DNA of 45,562 bases from Prorocentrum cordatum (lineage: Eukaryota; Sar; Dinophyceae; Prorocentrales; Prorocentraceae): the NCBI GenBank assembly GCA_963575745.1, contig CAUYUJ010018064.1, positions 169,960-215,521 of the forward strand, given 5' to 3'. Below, one piece after another: positions 1-10,129 of the stretch (position 1 is its first letter; each line of letters starts with the position of its first letter). Made by a program: the position numbers and the translations under genes. The notes below the pieces were generated by a model. The model saw only the letters and a program-made list of their open reading frames with translations. It ran no database searches and was not told the DNA's origin.

Positions 1-114
1 GAGACACCTCGGTGCGGGTTTTCCTCCTTACGATCCCCACCACCCTCGCAACCACTACCACCACCATCATGGTCCTCTCTGGCTCAGGCTTCGTTGGGTA
101 CCGCACACGTCTGA

Positions 115-1680
115 TACTGCTTTGATGCATCCCCCGATTGCGTGATGGCCCCTCCGCTCGCATGGCGCCTGGCTGCGGCCGCGGCCGTCGCCCTGCAGGG
201 CCTGACGCAAGGTCTTTCGGTCGACCTTGCCGCGGCCGACAGGCTCCGGGGCCGCCTGGAGGCGGTCGACGCCGACAAGCTTGACCAGGTTGCCGAGCTC
301 GCGGTTGCGCTTTCGGGCCGCGCGCCCGCCCTGGACGAGGCCCTGGTCATGAGGAGGTGGCTGGACGAGGCGATCAGGGCCTCCGTGGGCCTCGAGGAGG
401 AGCAAGGGGGCAACGCCAGGGGGGCCCAGGCTCAGGGGGGGGGGGGGGGCGCGGGCCGCAACGGCCCCCACTCGCCGCCAGGGGCCCGACGGCCCGTCAC
501 CCAGGAGCGGGAGGGGAGGGGGTTCTGCCATGGTGGCCGTGCCGCCGATCCATCGGCGACGTATGGCCGATTCCGGCTCGATGTTTCTCCTCCCCCCCCG
601 CTGGCCCCCACCCCATCCTTGTCGCTGCCCCCCCCAGGAGGGGGCGGCGAGTCAGCAGGAAGAAAGCGACCCCGAGGAGCCCGAGGAGGAGGACGTCGTC
701 CCCCGCCGCGTCGAGCTCTCGCGCGCCTCGGGCGAGCTCGGTGCACGGCGCCCCGCGCCCGAGGCCGCCAAGCCAGGCAGGAAGGAGGGGAGGCGCCGGC
801 ACAAGGCTCGGCACGAGCGACATGGGCACGGACAGAAAGGGGGCGAAGACCTTCACACCAGGGCCAACCATAGTAAGAGTAACCGTTCGTCTTCTGGGGG
901 CGTCATGAGATGCGAGGCGACCTGCTGTGATGCCACGGCCCACGGGCATGCTCTTCGGTAAGACTTGAGCGCCTTGGATGCACCGTGCAGTCCGCGCCGA
1001 CGAGGACCCCTGCCCAGCTTCGCTATAGTCAAATTACGATGGTTGGCCCGCAGTGTTGGCCCGGAATCGAGGTCGGTGTCGCTGCGGGCGGTGCCCACGT
1101 GAGACCAGCGGTCGCCCCGCCCAGCAGCGGCCGCCGTCGGGGTTGGACAGCGTTTGTTGTTGGGCGTTGCTCCCCTGTTCTTCCGTGCCCGCGTCTTTGC
1201 GTGCCAGCAGGCGCCCCGCCGCCGCTCCCGGCGGGAGCAGAGGACCCGGGGCCGGGACTTGCCCCAGATGTCCACCGCCCCGGGAACCGATCTTCCCGGC
1301 CCTCCTCGGCTGGCGATGGACATGGACCTGTTCGGGCCCCCGTGGAGCCCGAGCAGAGCCAGATCCGCCGCCCCCCTGCGGTGCCAGGGCACCGGCTCCC
1401 CAGGCGATGGAGATGGCTAGATCCCCGCCCCGCAGAGGAGGCTCGACAGGAAGTTTGCGAAGTGGCTGCCCGGTGCAATCGCTATTGAGACTGCCACGGA
1501 GGAGGAGAGCAACAATTTGTACGAAGAGCTCCTGAACATCACGGACGAGGCGGAGGCGAGGGAGCTCTCCCCCGAGCAGGCCGCGAAGGAGCTGAAGAGT
1601 ATCCAGGCCATCTGGGACAAGTACGAGCTGGGCAACGAGAACACCACGGCGGTTTCCATCCGAAGGGCGCCGCCCTCTGC
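115..1680 (+). CDS. Unrecognised multi-exon gene, three exons seen
   Basis: No family is recognised. Three exons join in frame: 115-429 (first ATG at 145), 638-792 and 1438 to about 1680. The first intron (430-637) is GC-AG and phase 0; the second (793-1437) is GC-AG, phase 2, and splits an AGG codon. From ATG 145 the protein opens with MAPPLAWR and an Ala/Leu-rich stretch that could be a signal peptide. An amphipathic helical segment follows, then an acidic patch (EESDPEEPEEED) and a basic patch in exon 2, and a Glu-rich helical segment (LYEELLNITDEAEARELSPE) in exon 3. The exon 3 frame runs to a TAA at 1766-1768 inside a MITE, so the true 3' end is uncertain. Exons between 793 and 1437 may be missed. 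The splice joins are inferred from phase only. Confidence 0.45.
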
Positions 1681-1763
1681 CGCTGACCCCCCTGGCAGGG
1701 TGGATGCGTGGCCGGGTGGCCATCATGCAGGTGGGAAGCGTGGATCTTCGGGGTGGACCTATG

Positions 1764-1919
1764 CTTAAGTCGGGCCTGTCCCTCTACAGGAGGGATATTC
1801 AAAAATAGTTAAAAAAATGTTGGGATTATATTTCGACTATGTTTGAACAGTTTGGGAGTATTTTTCGAGTTCATTGTTTGTCCAAAATCCCCCTGTGGGG
1901 GGACAGGCCCGACCTAAAA
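1764..1919. mobile_element. MITE-like element, 156 bp, with terminal inverted repeats
   Basis: The left end (CTTAAGTCGGGCCTGTCC) and the reverse complement of the right end (TTTTAGGTCGGGCCTGTCC) match over CGGGCCTGTCC and most flanking bases. The element sits between two copies of CTATG (1759-1763 and 1920-1924), a possible 5-bp target duplication. The inside is AT-rich, unlike the surroundings. A relative with the same ends lies at 31486-31671. It has no coding capacity, so it is non-autonomous. Confidence 0.7.
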
Positions 1920-1924
1920 CTATG

Positions 1925-2640
1925 TGAGTTCCTGTGAGAGCGTTGTCACGTCTCGTTTGGCGCAACTGCTGGATTCGGGGCTTCCGCGGGGCCACCGAAA
2001 AGTTTCCAGGCGTCCATGACATACGCGGAACTGGACCCTGGGAGGTCCGCCCCAGCCGTCCAGCCAGAAAGATTGGAACATTAGAATCCCGGGTTGGTGA
2101 TGTCCTGGGGGGAACATCCTCGGTACCCCAAAACAATGAATCCAGTTTCATCTTGCCGGAATGTTAGTAATTGTTATGTTTCCCCTGATCCGCGGGCTCC
2201 TGGAGCACATTATGTTCGAACATTGACCTGGTTCATTATTGCTGACACACTCTAAACTGGGGTTATCATGTTCCAGGAATGATGAATCTGATATCCTTAT
2301 TCCGGAATGATAATGTTTGAGCGCGGGGGGGCGCTTGCGAGTAATGATTAGTAGTATCAACGCTTCGCGTAACCCCACCAGCCCACCGAGAAACGATGCC
2401 CAGACGAGTTGCCCTGATCAGGGATGTGGAGGAGTATGCAGTGGAGTAAATGGCTGGATAAGACGTCCTGCCCCAAGAGGGGGAGGGTGGAGGAGGAGTC
2501 GGAGGAGCAGGAGGAGGAGGGAATAGGAAGGAGGAAGGAGGAGGAATAGGCGGACGAGGGCGAGGAGGATGAGGACGAGGAGGAGGAGGGCGACCAGAAA
2601 GGCCAGAAGCCTCGTTGATGCCTCTTGGAGTCTCTTCGGA
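1925..2640. other. Non-coding stretch, no gene seen
   Basis: No exon with convincing protein character was found here. The left two-thirds is unique-looking, and 2460-2600 is a purine-rich GGAGGA tract. The sequence TTATTCCGGAATGATAATG near 2300 resembles ATTCTAGAATGATAATC near 31200, hinting at a dispersed repeat. Confidence 0.4.
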
Positions 2641-4330
2641 TTTCTTCCGAGAGCTTTTTGGAGTTCTCTTGGGATGCATTGGGGGTCTCATGGCAGTCCC
2701 AGGGGCCTCTTGAGGCGTCCTGGGTGCCTCTGGGGGGCCGTTGGGGGCCTCTTGAAGGACTGTTGGGAGCCGCTCGGTGGCACCTTGGGGGCCTCTTGTG
2801 GGCCTCTTGGGGCCTCCTGAGCACCGTTTTGAGGCACCCTTGGAAGCCTCGGGGACATCTTGAGGCCATCTTGGAGGAGATCGATCAAAGGAAGGGCTGT
2901 ACTACATTAGGGCCCCCCCTCCCCCAGGAGGCCAAAATGTGGCCCAAACCGAAATACAATCAATGATGTGGGTCTTCCCGCCGAGGCCTCTTGGGGCGTC
3001 TTGGGTACCTCTGGGAGGCCTCGTGGGGCCTCTTGGGGGCCTGTTGGGGAGCCTCTTGGGGGCATCTTGGGGGCATGTTGGAGGCCTCTTGGGGCCCCCT
3101 GGGCACCTCTGGGGGCCGTCTTGGGGCACCTTTTGGAGCCTCGGCGGCTTCGGCACGGGTGAAGAGGACGCGGCCCTTGCGACGTGGCGGCGACCTGGCT
3201 CGCGTCGGCGACTCCCCTCCGCCCCCCGATCGCTTCCCTCCGTGGTGGTGGTGGTTTCGGTGGTGCGGTTGGTCGCACCGTCCCGGCCTCAGTCTGTACG
3301 AGGAACTTTTCTCCTGTGCTTTCCTCCTCCCCCCCGGCGCCGCCTCTGGTACAGGATCGTGGCCTCTGCTCGGAGGGGACACCTCCCCGGAAATTGGAGC
3401 ATATACATTGCAGTGGCGGGCGGTTTATCAATCCCAGGACTTGTTTGAGTGTCGGGGACGACGTCGGGGTGGTGTGGTGTATACTTGTTTCCCCGTTTCC
3501 TCTGCGAAACAGCGAAGAATGTATTCACCAGGATCCCGTATACACCAGGATCCGCTTCCCTGTGCGAGATTCAATGCGAGGCCAGAGGAAGGCGTCGGGC
3601 GTATATGTAGAGTTCGGATCCTTACCTCCCCAGCCCCTGGCCAGAGCTGACTGGCGGCGAATTCACCGTTTTCCGTTTTTTTGTATTTTTCGTGCGGCCA
3701 GGACATGGGCATCTTGCTGCTGCGCACCCGGCGCGGAGCCTCGGGGGCCATCCTCGGGCCGTCTTGGAGGATATCGATCAAAGTCGGGAACTGGAGCATA
3801 TACATTACCAGTGGCGGGCTGTTTTTCAATCCCCGAAATTTTGCAAGGTCGGGGACGACGCTGGGGCGGTGTGGTGTATAGTTTTACCCCGCTTTCCCAG
3901 GGAAACAGCGAAACATGTATACACCAGGATCCTGTATGCACCAGGATCCGCTTTCCTGTGGGAGTTTCAGTGCAGGGCCGGAAAAAACGTCGGTGTATAG
4001 AATTCGGTCCCCTACAAAGGAGGGACTTTCCTTAATTAGGGTCGGGTCCCCTTCGTAGGAGGCCAACATGTGGCCAACATCCGAAGTACAATCAAAGAGG
4101 TTGGCCTTCTCGCCGAGGCCTCTTGGAGCGTCGTGGGCGCCTCCGCGGGGTGGGGCCGCTTGGGGGTCTTTTGCGAGCCTCTTGGAGGTATCTTGGGGGT
4201 ATTTTGGAGGCCTCTTGGGGTCTCCTGGACACCTTTCGGGGCCGTCTTGGGGAGCCTCGGGGGCCATCTTGGGGCCATCTTGGAGGAGATCGATCCAAGG
4301 AGGGAAGCTCCTCCATGAGCGGCGACCCCG
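2640..4330. repeat. Composite GGCCTCTTGGGG minisatellite block
   Basis: Imperfect copies of a 10-15-bp unit around GGCCTCTTGGGG fill about 2650-2870, 2980-3150 and 4110-4290. Each block ends or starts beside a shared GGAGATCGATC(A/C)AAGGA segment (near 2876, 3768 and 4286) and a GTAGGAGGCCAA(A/C)ATGTGGCC-like segment (near 2930 and 4055). The whole region is therefore a higher-order repeat. Gly/Leu/Trp-rich open frames across it are by-products of the unit and not genes. Confidence 0.75.
3389..4009. repeat. Direct pair of ~225-bp dispersed repeats (3389-3617 and 3786-4009)
   Basis: Both copies begin GGAGCATATACATT and share GTCGGGGACGACG, GTGTGGTGTATA, ACACCAGGATCC and a GTATA(T)G...TTCGG end. 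They differ by scattered substitutions and small indels, so the duplication is old. The segment between them (3618-3785) ends in the GATCGATCAAAG junction also seen beside the minisatellite blocks. Confidence 0.7.
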
Positions 4331-4579
4331 CAACAGGCCAATACGTTGCCAAAACATTTGTATGTAGAATCAGTGACTTTGGCCATCTCGCCGAGGCCAT
4401 CTTGGATGCTCCAACGTCTCGCGAAATGCCCTGTCCAGACCCACGAGGAGGGGGTGGGGGGAGAGGCCAAGACACCCTCCCCGCCAGCAAGCTGTCTCGC
4501 TCACTCCCGCCCGCCCTCCCAACACACAAGTAGCACCCGGGCCTCAGCATGTTCAGCGGTCGTCTATGGATGGGCAGCT

Positions 4580-4810
4580 ACTGGGAACCAACACAAACCC
4601 CATGTGCGCGATGGGGCGAGGTGCGCCACGCGTGCCAGGCTCTCCAGGTGCGCCAGGCACCCCTGAGGCCTAAGCGTGCCAGGAGCGCCTCGCGCGCCAA
4701 CTGCGCCACGTGTTCCACGTGCGCCATGTGGACCGCATGGTCCAGCCGCGCCAGGTGCGCCACGTCGGGGACACGCGCAGAGTGTGCCAGGCACGTCCGC
4801 GCACGTGACA
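4580..4810. repeat. GCGCCACGTG-type short tandem repeats
   Basis: Units around TGCGCCAGG, GCGCCACGTG and GTGCGCCACG follow one another with a period of about 9-15 bp. The next 170 bp (to about 4990) carries a segment with GCAGGCAATATG and CCCCGCGG that has a relative near 30780-30835. No gene is seen between 4340 and 5460. Confidence 0.5.
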
Positions 4811-5459
4811 GCACACATCGGGAAATATGTCGGCCCCCACCGTCCTTGTCGAAAACCAGTGCGCAATCGCGGCAGGGAGGCCATCATGGCGTCTGGTGTC
4901 TGGTGGGCCTGCACACAGCAGGCAATATGCCAGCACCCCCGCGGTTTCTGTCAAACACCAATGGACAGTGATCGCGGGGCGGCCGCCGCGCATGATGCCG
5001 ATTTAACCGCGAAGTGCATGTCGCATTGTTCCCGGAAAGGGCGCCAGTGTTCACCCCTTGTTTAGACTCGATGCGGGCCGTCGGGATCATCTGCGGTAAA
5101 TGACGAAGTAAAGTTTGATTCTTGTTTGTAAAAGAATGCGTTTCGCGCGTGACCGCTCGAGGAAAATGTGCCCTCTTATTTCGGATCTTCGATAAATAGC
5201 GGAGTCCGCAGACACACGCTTTCCCTGACAGAAAACAGCGGGCGGAGCGTTTTGCGCAAAAGCCGCGATAAAACACTTGATCTGGAGGCTTCGGCAGTTG
5301 GCAGAAAATGAGAAACCGTGTTTTTGTTGCGTGCCCGCTCGAGTAGGGCGCGCCCCGAATATCTGAGGATATATCCAGCAAAACGCTTGTGTTGCAGAAC
5401 TTGAGCGACCTGGGCACCCAAGGATGCCCAGGTGGTTCTGGGAGCCCGAACACAGCATA

Positions 5460-5935
5460 ATCTATACGGGATGGTGGCCTTGGGAGCGCGGCCGCAGCGT
5501 AATTCACCATGGATGTGGCCCCGGGAGCGCGGACGCAGCGTAATGTACAAGGATCCTGGCCCTGGGGGGGCGGACGCAGCGTAATTTATAAGGGATCTTG
5601 CCCCTGGGGGCGCGGACACAGCGTAATTGGTAAGGGATCGTGGCCCTGGTGGCGCGGACGCAGCGCAATTTACAAGGGATCGTGGCCCTGAAGGCGTGAA
5701 CCCAGCGACATTGTACGAGGGATCGTGGCCCTCGGTGCGCGAGCCCAGTGGTAGTACTGTACAAGGGACCGTGGCCCGAGAGCGCAAATCCTGCGTAATC
5801 TCCGAGGGGTCGTTGCCCCGGGAGCGCGAGTCCACGGTCACTGTCGAGGGACCGTTCCTTTGCGAGCGTGACAACCGTGCACTTCACCAGGGGTTCGCGG
5901 CCCTGGGAGCGCGGACGCCGCGTGATTTGCGATGG
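5460..5935. repeat. ~42-bp tandem repeat array (about 10 copies)
   Basis: Each unit contains GGGATCGTGGCCCTGGG followed by AGCGCGGACGCAGCGTAAT and TTACAA, with growing divergence toward the right. Two or three copies of the same unit lie at about 30155-30265. Open frames through the array on both strands repeat with the unit and are not taken as genes. Confidence 0.8.
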
Positions 5936-5969
5936 AGTGCTGTCTTGGAAAGGGCGTGTTCTACCGCTG

Positions 5970-6715
5970 CTGGCGGAAAACCGGGGGGGGTCACTGGGGA
6001 GTCCTAACCCGCCCCCCCCCCTCGAAAACCGGGGGGGTCACTACCGGTTCGAACACACACACCCCCGAGTCCATCATGAAAAGGGGGAGGGATCACTACC
6101 GGTTCGAACCCCCCCCCTCGAAAACCGGGGGGGGTCGCTACCGGTTCGAACCCCCCCCCCGCTCTCGAAAACCTGGGGGTGTCACTACCTGTTCGAACCC
6201 CCCCCCCTCCCCCCCCCTGGCCGCCGGCAAACGATGCCCGCTCCTCGGGACAGTTGGAGAATGGTGGGGATGTTGGGACAGTGGTGGGAACGGTGGTGGT
6301 GGGGACAGCGATGCGGGGACAGTGGGACAGTGGTGCGGACAGTGGTGGGGACGGTGGTAGTGGAGACAGTGGTGAGGGGACAGCGGGACAGTGGTGGGGA
6401 CAGTGGGACACTGGTGGGGACGGTAGTGGTGGGGACAGTGGTGAAGGCGGTGGTGAGGACAGGACAGTGGGACAGTGATGGGGACAGTGGGGACGGTGGG
6501 ATAGCACAGTGGGACACCCCCCGGTTTTCGAGGGGGGGGGGCGGGAGGGGAGGGGGTTCGAACCGGTAGTGACCCCCCCCGGTTTTCGAGGAGGAGGTGG
6601 GGGGGGCGGTAGTCGAACCGGAAGTGACCCCCCCCGGTTTTCGAGGGGGGGGGGGCATCGAACCGGTAGCGACCCCCCTCCGTTTTCGAGGGTGGCCCGG
6701 TGGGGGTTCGAACCG
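5970..6715. repeat. Large inverted repeat around a GGGACAGTGG minisatellite
   Basis: The left arm (about 5970-6215) holds four or five copies of TCGAAAACCGGGGGGGTCACTACCGGTTCGAACCC-type units. The right arm (about 6518-6715) holds the same unit in reverse complement. The loop (6240-6515) is a tandem array of GGGGACAGTGGTGG. Single units of the same family recur at 29890-29990. The arms could fold into a long imperfect stem. Confidence 0.75.
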
Positions 6716-7690
6716 GAGGGGGCGAACTGGGCCATCCAGGGGGTGGATGGACAAGTGGGCCGTTCATCGGGTGGATGGAAGCGCGGTGGTGCGAGAAATC
6801 ACAGCTTGGATTGCGGATGGCTCGGCCGTCCACTTTCACCTCGTCCCTCAACCATCTTTGCTGGAATCAGTTCCTGCCAGCTAGACAGCCCTGGGCCCTC
6901 TCGACTGTCTCCACTTCTCTTGCGTATTTAATGGTCCCACTGGCTTTCGATCTCTTCTCCCTTCATGTTTTCTCAGTGTCCTCCACACCTGTACTGCTGC
7001 CCTTCCAGACGCGGTGAACTGGCCTCGACGTTGGGTTGTCAAAAAAAAAGGGGGAGGAGGAGGGGAGGAGGAGGAGGAGAAAGAGGAGAAGGAGGAGGAG
7101 GGAGAGGTGATAATGGGATGAATGAGGGAGGAGGAGGAAAAGGAGGTTCACAAGGATGAGGATGGAGGACGATGAGGGAGGAGGGCGGGAGCAGGATTGC
7201 GGAGGATGATGGAGGAGGAAGGAGGGGGGGGCGGAAGGATGAGGACATGTGCGGAGGAGGAGGACGACGACGACGCGGGCGAGGGTAGGAAGAGGGGGAG
7301 GAAGACGAGGAGGAGCAAGACGAGTGCCCCAAGAAGTGTTGCGAAATTGACCGGCCCGTCGGGGGGGAGCGAGGGGGCCTTGCATTGGACTTTTTGCGGC
7401 CTGATGGGTCGGCGCGCGTATGCACACCTCCTTGCATCAGGTCACTTGAACGAGCCAGGGTGTCGGATCGTGAGTTGCATTGACTTACGCACGATCGTTC
7501 CAGCGCTTTCAATCAGCGTCGCGCTGGTGTGTTGTAGCCAGGATTGAAAGCTACACAATCCTTCTCACCTCGTCCATCCTTTCCACCAGCGTTCCGTCCA
7601 TCCACCCTCCACCTTTTCGATCGCCGTTTCGGTTCGAATTCTGTTTCGGCGAGAAGCACTCGCGGCCCTCCCCTCGCCGCTCGTCCCCAC
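6716..7690. other. Intergenic: diverged sequence then a GGAGGA purine tract
   Basis: No convincing exon is seen. About 7045-7320 is almost all purine on the + strand (GGAGGA, GGAGAA), the same composition as several intron interiors here. The end of the stretch, TCGTCCCCACAG at 7681-7692, reads as a splice acceptor for the phosphatase-like exon that follows, so part of it may be intron. Confidence 0.4.
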
Positions 7691-7692
7691 AG

Positions 7693-8825
7693 CTGCCGTG
7701 CGGCGAGAAGCCAGCCTGGCGCTGCCGGACCGCGCGATGCCGAAGCCGGCGCTGCCTGGGCGGCAGCAGCCCACGCGTGTGCCCGTGTCGGGCTTGGGCT
7801 CCGCGTCGCACCTCAGCGGCCACCTGGTGTTCGCGGAGCGGTGCCAGTTGGAGAGCAACCGCTTCTGGCAGGGGGGGGGCGGCGAGGACGTGCGGTGCGT
7901 GGTCGAGGCCACGCACGGCCGCAGCCCTTTCTCTTACCCGCCTGCGGCGAAAAGCCAGGTGGCGGTGTGGAGCAGGGTGGACCCTCGCGGCTCCTTCACG
8001 GCCGCCAACGAGGCCCTCGACGAGGTCTGCCCGCTGCTGGAGCGCGTCCTGGCCCAGGGCTACGACGTCGTCGTCCACTGCGAGCAGTCCTTCCACAGGG
8101 CTCCCGCGGTGGCCTCGGCGATCTTCCGCCGCCTCACAGGAGTTGGCGCCCAGGTCTCACAATCGGCGATAAGCCTGGCCAAAAAAAAAGGGGGATGGGG
8201 GGGGAGAGGGGGCGAGGAGAGAGGGAGGAGGGGGAGGGAGGAAGGGGGCAGGAGAACGGAGGGAGGGGGGGAAGGGGAGGGGGGAAGGAGGAGGGAGGAA
8301 AGGGGGAGGGAGGGATGGAGGGAGAGGACGAGGAGGAGAAGCAGGAGGTGGGAGGAGGGGTAGGGGAAGATCGGGGGAGGAGCCGGGGAGGAGGAGAGGG
8401 GAGGAGGAGGAGGAGGAGGGGAGACCAAAGCAAAAACAACGAGCGATATAGTGGTGACCGGACCATCACATGTGCTTCACCAGCAGGTGTTCCTGGACTG
8501 GCTGGGCACCCAGAGGCGCATCTGGCCAGGCCACCTGTCCAGGAGCGGCGACGGGTGGCGCCGCAACGACAAGGGCCTGGAGGCGGCCCAACGCTGGGCA
8601 GCTCGACAACCTCGGCCACGGGCGAAGTCGGCGGGCCCGTGTGCGGCGACAAGCCAGACGGGTACGCTGCCGCCGCCAGGTCAGGAGCTGAGGCCAAAGG
8701 CGGCGCCGCCTTCCGCTGGCAGCGCGGCGGGAGGCCAACGGGAGACGCAGGCTTTGGATTTCCATTCGTCGATTCTGAAATTATGTGTTTGCGTGTTATG
8801 GATTTTTCTTAACGTTTTCGCGTAG
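7693..8825 (+). CDS. Dual-specificity-phosphatase-like protein, partial
   Basis: Exon 7693-8153 reads in frame from a CACAG acceptor. It encodes a segment ending ALDEVCPLLERV, then DVVVHCEQSFHRAPAVASAI. This fits the HC-X5-R signature of protein tyrosine and dual-specificity phosphatases: Cys at 8079-8081 and Arg at 8097-8099. The usual Gly of HCxxGxxR is Ser here, so activity is uncertain. A GT-AG phase 0 intron (8154-8486, mostly GGAGGG purine tract) leads to exon 8487-8825, which begins VFLDWLG and ends in a hydrophobic tail (LCVCVLWIFLNVFA) before TAG. That tail may be read-through past an unseen donor. The N-terminus upstream of 7693 is not located. Family A motifs fall at 7701, 7945, 8164 (in the intron) and 8644. 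Substrate is unknown. Confidence 0.5.
8154..8486 (+). other. Intron with purine tract and an early family A motif
   Basis: The donor is CAG|GTCTCAC and the acceptor AGCAG|GTGTTC, both phase 0, so the sequence (C/G)CAGGT occurs at both ends. A family A motif starts 10 bases inside the donor. About 8185-8425 is nearly pure purine on the sense strand. Confidence 0.55.
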
Positions 8826-8884
8826 TGCGGTTGCTACGCCGTGTCAGTTCTAGGCTTCGGGGGCCGGACAGGGCCCCCCCCCCC

Positions 8885-9905
8885 GAAGCTTACAGCTGAG
8901 AGCTCCCGAGGGCTCCCCAGAGGACTTCAAAGAGGGCTCCAAGAGGGCCCCGAGAGGGCCCACGCCCAGCTCTACCATGATATGGTTTTGTTGGGCTTTG
9001 TCGGGGCCCTCTCGGGGCCCTCCTGGCCCCCTCTTGTGGCCCCATCGGGGGCTCTCCCGCCCTGTCCTGGCCCCATCTTGGGGCTCCACGAGGGCCCGCA
9101 GAGGGTTCCAAGAGGGGTCCAAGAAGGCCCCAAGAGGGCCCCAAACATGCGCAACGGCCGTTACACACTCGCGAGGCTCTCTTGGGCCCCTCTTGGGGGC
9201 GCCGTGGGGCCCTCCTGGCGCCCTCTTGGGGCCCCTCGGGAGCTCGCCCACCTTGCCTGGGCCCCCTCTTGGGACCCCAAGAGGGCCCCAGGAGGGCCCC
9301 AAGAGGGCTCCAAGAGGGCCCCAAACATGTGCAACGGCCGTTACACACTTGCGGGGCCCTCTTGGGCCCCGCAAGTGGCCTTCTTGGAGCCCTCTTGGAG
9401 CCCTCTTGGGGCCCTTCGGGAGCCCTCCCACCTTGTCCTGGCCCCCTCTTGGAACTCCAAGAGGGCGCCCAGAGGGCTCCAAGAGGGCCCCAAGAGGGCC
9501 CAAACACAGCTCTATCATGATACAGGTGGGTTGGGGCTTTGTCGGAGCCCTCTTGGGGCCCTTCTGGCGCCCTCTTGGGTTTCTCGGGAGCCCTCCCGCC
9601 CTGCGATGGCCCCATCTTGGGACTCCAAGAGGGCTCGTTTGTCTCGGGGGGATCCTTGTGGACCCTTGTTGGCCCTTTGTGGTCCCTTGTGGACCCTTTG
9701 TGGCCCCCTGCGGACCATTGTGGACCCTTTGTGGACCCTCGTGCCCCCACACGGGCCCTGAGTGGACCCTTTGTGGACCCGCGGAGGTCCCTGTGGACCC
9801 TTGTGGGCCCTTGTGGATTCACGTGGACCTGGTGGAGCCTTTGCGCACCTTTTGGTCTATTTGTGGACCTGGACCTTGTGGGCTTCTCAAGAGGGCCCAA
9901 GCCCG
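8885..9905. repeat. GGGCCCTCTTGG minisatellite in both orientations, grading into TGTGGACCC
   Basis: Units of CCAAGAGGGCCC and its reverse complement GGGCCCTCTTGG alternate in blocks, with CGTTACACACT(C/T)GCG recurring between blocks (9160 and 9340). A longer unit of about 180 bp is thus itself repeated. From about 9650 to 9850 the unit changes to TTGTGGACCC. Open frames of 300 or more codons on both strands are products of the repeat. Confidence 0.8.
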
Positions 9906-10129
9906 ACTCTATGCATAGAGTTGGGTTGGGGCCCTATCGGGCGCCGCCTCTTGGGATCTCCTTTCAGGGCGCTCCGAGGAGCTCTCTGGCGCAGCCTCTT
10001 GGGCCCCCGTGTTGAAGCCCTCTCGGGCGGCGTAGGGGCGGAGGGGGAGCGGAGGGGACAGACGGAGGGAGGGGGAGTGGAAGGGACAGACGGAGGGAGG
10101 GAGGGTGGAGGAGGACGGATGGCAATTAG

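Noticed and set aside
78-102. Spliced-leader relic before the first gene (CTGGCTCAGG)
   Set aside because: Only about 12 of 21 positions match, no better than chance in this composition.
766-780. Family A-like GCCGCCAAGCCAG in the first gene
   Set aside because: At least three mismatches to consensus; not counted.
4098-4118. Reverse-complement family A copy (GGCCTTCTCGCCGAGG)
   Set aside because: It has an extra base and lies in a minisatellite context; taken as chance similarity.
6100-6720. tRNA or tRNA-derived SINE, from repeated GGTTCGAACC (B-box-like)
   Set aside because: No A box at the right distance and no cloverleaf; the word is part of the G/C-run repeat unit.
8841-9918. Several 300-codon frames on both strands
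   Set aside because: All follow the GGGCCCTCTTGG repeat period and have only repeat-derived composition.
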